64,000 bases of DNA from Aquatica leii (lineage: Eukaryota > Arthropoda > Insecta > Coleoptera > Lampyridae). The notes beneath the pieces are model-generated. The model ran no database searches and was not told the origin of the DNA. It saw nothing but the letters and a program-made list of their open reading frames with translations. Both the position numbers and the translations under genes were made by a program. Positions 59,647-64,000 of this stretch are shown in pieces. The stretch is from the NCBI GenBank assembly GCA_035610365.1, contig CM069432.1, forward strand, positions 186,543,027 through 186,607,026, in the 5' to 3' direction. The stretch's first letter is position 1. Each line of letters begins with the position of its first letter.

Positions 59647-61100
59647 TTAGTTTTGTTGGACCCCTTTTCTCTTTTCTTTGTATGAAGAATCTATTTCGTT
59701 GGCAGATGACGGACGCCCACGTTTCCTTGTAATTGTTGATTTATCCAGGAAGCATAAGCTTTCGGTCACTTGACTTTGGCATTCTAACAGATTGAGTATG
59801 TACTTCATCTGAAATCTCTGGGCAGATAAGTCTTCACGATATTTAATCCAAGCGTTTACCAAACACATTTTTAGATCGTATATTTATTATGTGTCAGAGA
59901 TTAGGCCATCTAAGAGATCAACACCTCCCATGAATTTGTTGTACTTCTTTACAATATTAGAACGATTAACATAAATTTTAGTTTTATCTCTTCTTGAAAA
60001 ACGTTGTATTATATTTCACGGTTGCGCTCCGCAAAAAGTACAAGCAAGAGTCACAAATTTATTATCCAACCAGTTTACAACTCTTATTTCAGTATCACCT
60101 ACTTGACTACAGTGTTTTTCATAGCTTCCTCTACCGTTCTTTTTCATATCAATATTACTTATTAATTTTTAGCAGAAATCCTGTTACTTCATATAGTGTC
60201 CAAACATCTTACACCGTTCTTGTGTAATACTGTCAGCAAAGGTAACGAAGAGAACCAATTGTTAAAACACAACAAATGATTCTTGTTGTCAAGAATTATT
60301 TTATTCAATTGCAATTCAATGTTCCTACTGGCACCAATAACAGGCTTTCCAGTAACAGGTAAGATTTTTCCCGTATAAATTTCAAAATTATATGAATATC
60401 TCTTTACATCACACAATACAAATATTTTATAGCTAAATTTGGGATCTTTTTGGGATAGTATTGTTTGAGAGATGAATGACCACGGAAAGGCACTTTTTAT
60501 TCATCTATGCGCAACATTTGAAGCAACGGTAATTGTTCTTTAAATTTACTACATAAATGAGTAACAAGAGGCCTAATTTTATGTAACTTATTACAATCAG
60601 GCTTCCTCACACTGTCTTCATTATTTGCAAAATAAATATTGTTTTTTTTGCCAAAACCATTTTAGTTCTTGAAAGCCCAATAATTTACATGTAAATCACT
60701 AACTTAAGAATTTTTCCAATTCTTTTTCATGCAGGTTGAGTGACTTACATATTTTTGTAAAGTATATTTGTTACTTTCGAAACCAATATGACTCCAACTA
60801 TATTTTTATTAAAGTATATTTCAGGCTCATGTTTCTGTGCTTCAGTAACAAATGATGGCATTTGTAACTGAGGAGACGTAAAAGTCACATTTTTCCATGT
60901 GTATGTAACTTTTTTGAATATGTTTTTCTATCTGTTTCCTGCTGATGTTCTGGCAACAATATATTCGTTCTTTTCTGATAATGTTCCACTACTATCTTCA
61001 ACTGAAGAATCTTCTTTTGTTAGCATATAATTGGAATCATCATCACTATTATCAAATTGTTTATCCTCATTCTCACTGGATGGATATGCATGTGAATGTG
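59647..61100 (-). pseudogene. piggyBac-family transposase fossil, second copy
   Basis: On minus, an acidic N-terminal segment lies at about 60,960-61,090 (SDDDSNYMLTKEDSSVEDSS). The central block at 60189-60416 has YSYNFEIYTGK, then NHLLCFNNWFSSLPLLTVL, which matches the FDNFFTSLPLL block of piggyBac transposases with Asn where the catalytic Asp normally lies. The C-terminal part at 59647-59868 has VNAWIKYRED, as in the family, and a basic KRGRPSS stretch. Intermediate sequence is present but disrupted. It is inactive. It differs from the copy at 45.9-47.8 kb, so the two are separate insertions. Confidence 0.75.
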
Positions 61101-61109
61101 CATCCATTG

Positions 61110-61225
61110 TGCAAGTGATTCCTACACAAATAAGAAATCAAAGAAACCCAAATGCCTATTATTGTTTTTACTGTGTTAAAATGAAGACGGATGTTCCATA
61201 TTACGAACCAAATGATTTTGTTTAA
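61110..61225 (+). other. Possible small zinc-finger-like fragment
   Basis: One frame reads NPNAYYCFYCVKMKTDVPYY near its end, with a CX2C pair resembling BED/C2H2-type segments in transposase-derived proteins. It is too short to name. Confidence 0.15.
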
Positions 61226-61528
61226 GCGATATTGGTTATGTTATCAGACACTAAAGATTACAATTCTGTCTTTAAGTTAATTAGTATCTGCTTAAGTTAA
61301 ATTTATTTGATACGTTTTTATATTGCGGTTAACATCGTTTTATTGGATTTGTGTTTGTTGCTTGAATTTATTGTTATGTGCATATGTTGACTGCAATTTA
61401 CAAGTAAATAGATTTACTATTTATTAATTTAGTTTATAATATATCATCATTTAATTTTTTGGTAATGATGCCAACAGATTCAAATTTAAATGAATAATTT
61501 TACATAAAAATCTCCATAGACTTCTATG

Positions 61529-61968
61529 GAGTTTAGAATCTGGCTTGGTTCACAAGTTGATTTCCTAACTCTGTAGCGGTTCTTTGTTAGATTTTCGTTT
61601 GCTTTTTCAAGTATATTGTTTTCTTTCTTACCTTTTCTGAGTTTAGACCCTGGCTTAGTTCACAAGTTGATTACCTAACTCTGTAGTGGTTCTTTGTTAG
61701 ATTTTCGTTTGCTTTTTCAAGTATATCGTTTTCTTTCTTACCTTTTCTGAGTTTAGACCCTGGCTTGGTTCACAAGTTGATTACCTAACTCTGTAGTGGT
61801 TCTTTGTTAGATTTTTGTTTGCTTTTTCAAGTATATCGTTTTCTTTCTTACCTTTTCTGAGTTTAAAATCTGGCTTGGTTCACAAGTTGATTACCTAACT
61901 TTTGAGAAGTGTTTAGTTAGATTTCGGTTGCTTGTTTGAGTTCTTCGATTTCTCTCACGCCCTGATGA
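61529..61968 (+). repeat. Tandem array, 110-bp unit, four copies
   Basis: Units start at 61529, 61639, 61749 and 61859, exactly 110 bp apart. Each starts GAGTTTA..., then CTGGCTT.GTTCACAAGTTG, then CTAACT, and (in the first three) TCTTTGTTAGATTTT.GTTTGC and TTTCTTTCTTACCTTTTCT. The first three are near-identical. The fourth diverges in its second half and leads straight into the hammerhead motif at 61,957, so the array sits at the front of the hammerhead-bearing repeat. Confidence 0.9.
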
Positions 61969-62462
61969 AGCCCCTTACGAAAGTGGGCAAAACGTTGGCA
62001 ACTTCGGTTACAACATTGACACGGTCCAAACCCGGAAGACGTTCTTATCTTAGTATAGACTCCGCCCTTGGCTATTACATTGACAAAAAAATTATAGGTT
62101 AGAAAAAATTTACCACCGAATGTTTGTAAGACGGATGATAGTAACGTTTTGACATAAACCGATAACAGCGCAACGATAATCTGATAGATTTCTAACGGTG
62201 AATTTGTTTTGTAGTTTTTGTACAAGAGGTTGTGTACAAGAGCGACATTATCATTTTCAATCGATAACTGAAACATTGCGTTGAAAAGCAGTTTTTGTTT
62301 TAACAAACGCGGCAATATGTTTACCACTTTTTGCTTTTTTTTGTCCAGTAAGTCTTCCATTTCCTTTGACAATTTATATTCGAAAAATTGTTGCATCAAT
62401 ATTTTTGTATAGATAAATTTAAATGTATAGCAAAAACTATGTTTGTAAAGCAACAAATGCAT
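61917..62462 (-). other. Unassigned 181-codon open frame antisense to the hammerhead
   Basis: This is the longest open frame outside the named elements. Its last 45 codons or so are simply the antisense of the hammerhead repeat (TSSGFGPCQCCNRSC...). The first 130 or so codons (EMEDLLDKKKQKVVNILPRLL..., then helical hydrophobic stretches) cover other sequence and read like a plausible helical protein. I recognise no family. It could be a chance frame or a fragment of an unknown element. Confidence 0.25.
61957..62001 (+). ncRNA. Hammerhead-like ribozyme motif with one core change
   Basis: The order is stem I strand GCC, core CUGAUGA (61962-61968), an extra A, stem II GCCC (61970-61973), an 11-nt loop, stem II GGGC (61985-61988), AAAA in place of the canonical GAAA, CGUU, then stem I strand GGC (61997-61999). 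The layout is the same as at 21785-21827, including the extra A and the minimal ACGU stem III. The G-to-A change at the conserved G12 should cripple catalysis, so this may be a decayed copy. Confidence 0.6.
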
Positions 62463-62469
62463 GTAAAAA

Positions 62470-64000
62470 CTACGTACAAATTATTATAAGCAGTTTTACT
62501 TACTTTTATAATTGATTTGACAAAATAAAATTCATAGATTATCAGAAATGTAACATTCAGACGGCATTTTAATATATTGGTTATATATACTGCTCACAGA
62601 TGGCTACACAAGCTACAAAAACTGTTTAAGGTTGGCCTCCTCGTATAGTTTGTAATGTTAAACTGCGTTTCAAGTTTTTAGCGAAACTACTGATCGGATT
62701 TGAATGAAATTTTGCACAATGAAAGATTACATAATTCTTTATAGTCTGAATCAGTTTCATTGATACCGTTTGGTAATTATCACAGTTAATTAGAAAAATA
62801 CGTTATTTTACAAAAAAAGTTCAGTCTGTAAGTTATATTATACACACTGCAATGGTCAAAACAAAAAATTATGTGAACATTTAGTTTTCCTGAAATCTTG
62901 AAACGCAATTTGATGATTTTTAAAGAACTCGCAAACTTCGCCTTTTCTAAGAAGTGATATGCATTTAGACCAATCACGTATAGTGATGTCAACATTTAGA
63001 TAAGATTCGGATTAAAGAGCAATCTCTTTCCAAGGTATATAAACTATAGGTGAACTAATTAAACTTATGTCTAAATTATTATAATTTGTTGCGTGAATAT
63101 AAAAAATAACGTTGATCTATGGTAAAAACATAGTGTACTTGTTTGCGTTTTGTACCTTCTTACACGTCAGTGTGATGATTCCAAGTTATAAGCTAACCTC
63201 TAACAAATCTTTGGTAACTTTCTCCATATTAAAAAAAATAAGCACATAATCGGAATCGTTTTGAATGGTATTTTCAATAGAAGCGTTGAATAATTATTTA
63301 TAGAATAAAACAAATATAAAAAATTGAATTACATTTTAAAAAAATGTTTTTATTCCAAAAAGCGTTGTCAGTTTTTTTATCGTTAGCAAATTGTAAAGTT
63401 AAATACTCTAAAAGCTTGGCGTCGACCTTTAAAAACCACATATTAGCTAGCGTATTTCGTTAAATATTGAGTGGACGCTAATTTGATTAAGCTTACTGCT
63501 AAGCTAAGTTAGCCTCTCACTTTATTTTTTTAAATTATATATTAGGTACAGTGTAATGAATTGTTTGTGCTAAATTGTGCTAATATTATTTTTAATTGTG
63601 CTTAATTCTTAATTAATAAAAAAATTTAAACAAAATTTAAACGCTAGTCCCCATTTATTTTTTTCTTTTTTACAATATTTTTTTTTATCCAGAAGTTTTT
63701 ACGAGAACCAACCCACTGTTTTTAAATTATTTACACTATTTCTTGTTTATTTAATTTTGCTAAATTGTGGTAATGCAATTTTTAACTGTGTTGTATTGTA
63801 AATAGATAAATATATCTGAATAAAAACGGGATACAACTTGTAAATTGGCAAAAAAATCGTGTATTATTTAATGTTTAATGTAATTTATCAGTCTTAATAA
63901 AGTAGCTACTTTATGGTTAAATTTAGAAATTTTTTATTCTAGTTTAGCAATTTATTGTTGGTTGATTATCTAACGCTTTTATAGTAATAATAAAAAAAAT
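62470..64000. other. A+T-rich DNA, nothing identified
   Basis: A patch at about 62,620-62,770 (GCGAAACTACTGATCGG, then TTGAATGAAATTTTGCACA) resembles a word string often met in insect repeats, but I cannot assign it. A 69-codon frame at 62786-62995 (minus) is unassigned. The final 500 bp has several AATTGTGCTAA-like words. Confidence 0.4.

Noticed and set aside
61529-61968. Regular repeats considered as a CRISPR array
   Set aside because: The 110-bp units are directly adjacent with no spacers, and the context is a eukaryotic repeat.
62620-62770. Word string resembling commonly repeated insect noncoding sequence, considered as a Helitron or Polinton end
   Set aside because: No terminal motif, inverted repeat or coding domain nearby supports either.

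Overview
The window is A+T-rich (by eye about three quarters A+T) metazoan nuclear DNA, most likely from an insect or other arthropod. This is inferred from the mix of transposable elements (Gypsy, BEL/Pao, Copia, Penelope-like, R4/Dong-like LINE, piggyBac, Tc1/mariner) and from GT-AG introns inside one transposase gene. I recognise no host protein-coding gene, rRNA or tRNA. Almost everything that can be named is a mobile element, and the rest is A+T-rich intergenic or intronic DNA.

Layout. 1-6,877: A+T-rich DNA with one LINE reverse transcriptase scrap (about 4,940-5,262, minus). 6,878-15,909: a young, nearly whole Gypsy retrotransposon on the minus strand, with 1.86-kb LTRs and a 4-bp target duplication (GTAG). 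16,170-22,050: a decayed zone with Penelope-like reverse transcriptase on minus, an R4/Dong-like LINE tail on plus, and a well-formed minus-strand hammerhead ribozyme (21,785-21,827) beside Penelope-type 3' sequence. 22,060-24,600: Gypsy (minus) and BEL/Pao (plus) fossils. 26,440-27,130 and 31,900-33,060: Copia fossil pieces in the same orientation and in pol order, separated by tandem repeats and other DNA. 33,477-35,463: a cluster of foldbacks, including a pre-miRNA-like hairpin. 38,049-38,828: a MITE-like element whose long inverted ends each carry a full CRE palindrome. 45,880-47,770: a piggyBac fossil (minus). 50,769-55,497: a second Gypsy element on plus, with 230-bp LTRs, a 4-bp duplication (ACTT) and a broken coding region. 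57,022-59,234: a Tc1/mariner-superfamily transposon with unusual D-to-E spacing, two introns and TA-flanked inverted ends. 59,647-61,100: another piggyBac fossil (minus). 61,529-62,055: a strict 110-bp tandem array that runs into a second hammerhead-like motif.

The most interesting theme is a dispersed hammerhead-bearing repeat. There is one near-canonical motif, one with a single core substitution next to the 110-bp array, and one relic near 41,768-41,890. Shared flanks link the array locus to each of the other two. Small self-cleaving RNAs of this kind are known from Penelope-like elements and animal retrozymes. Whether these copies are active, and whether the 110-bp array is part of the unit, cannot be judged from sequence alone.
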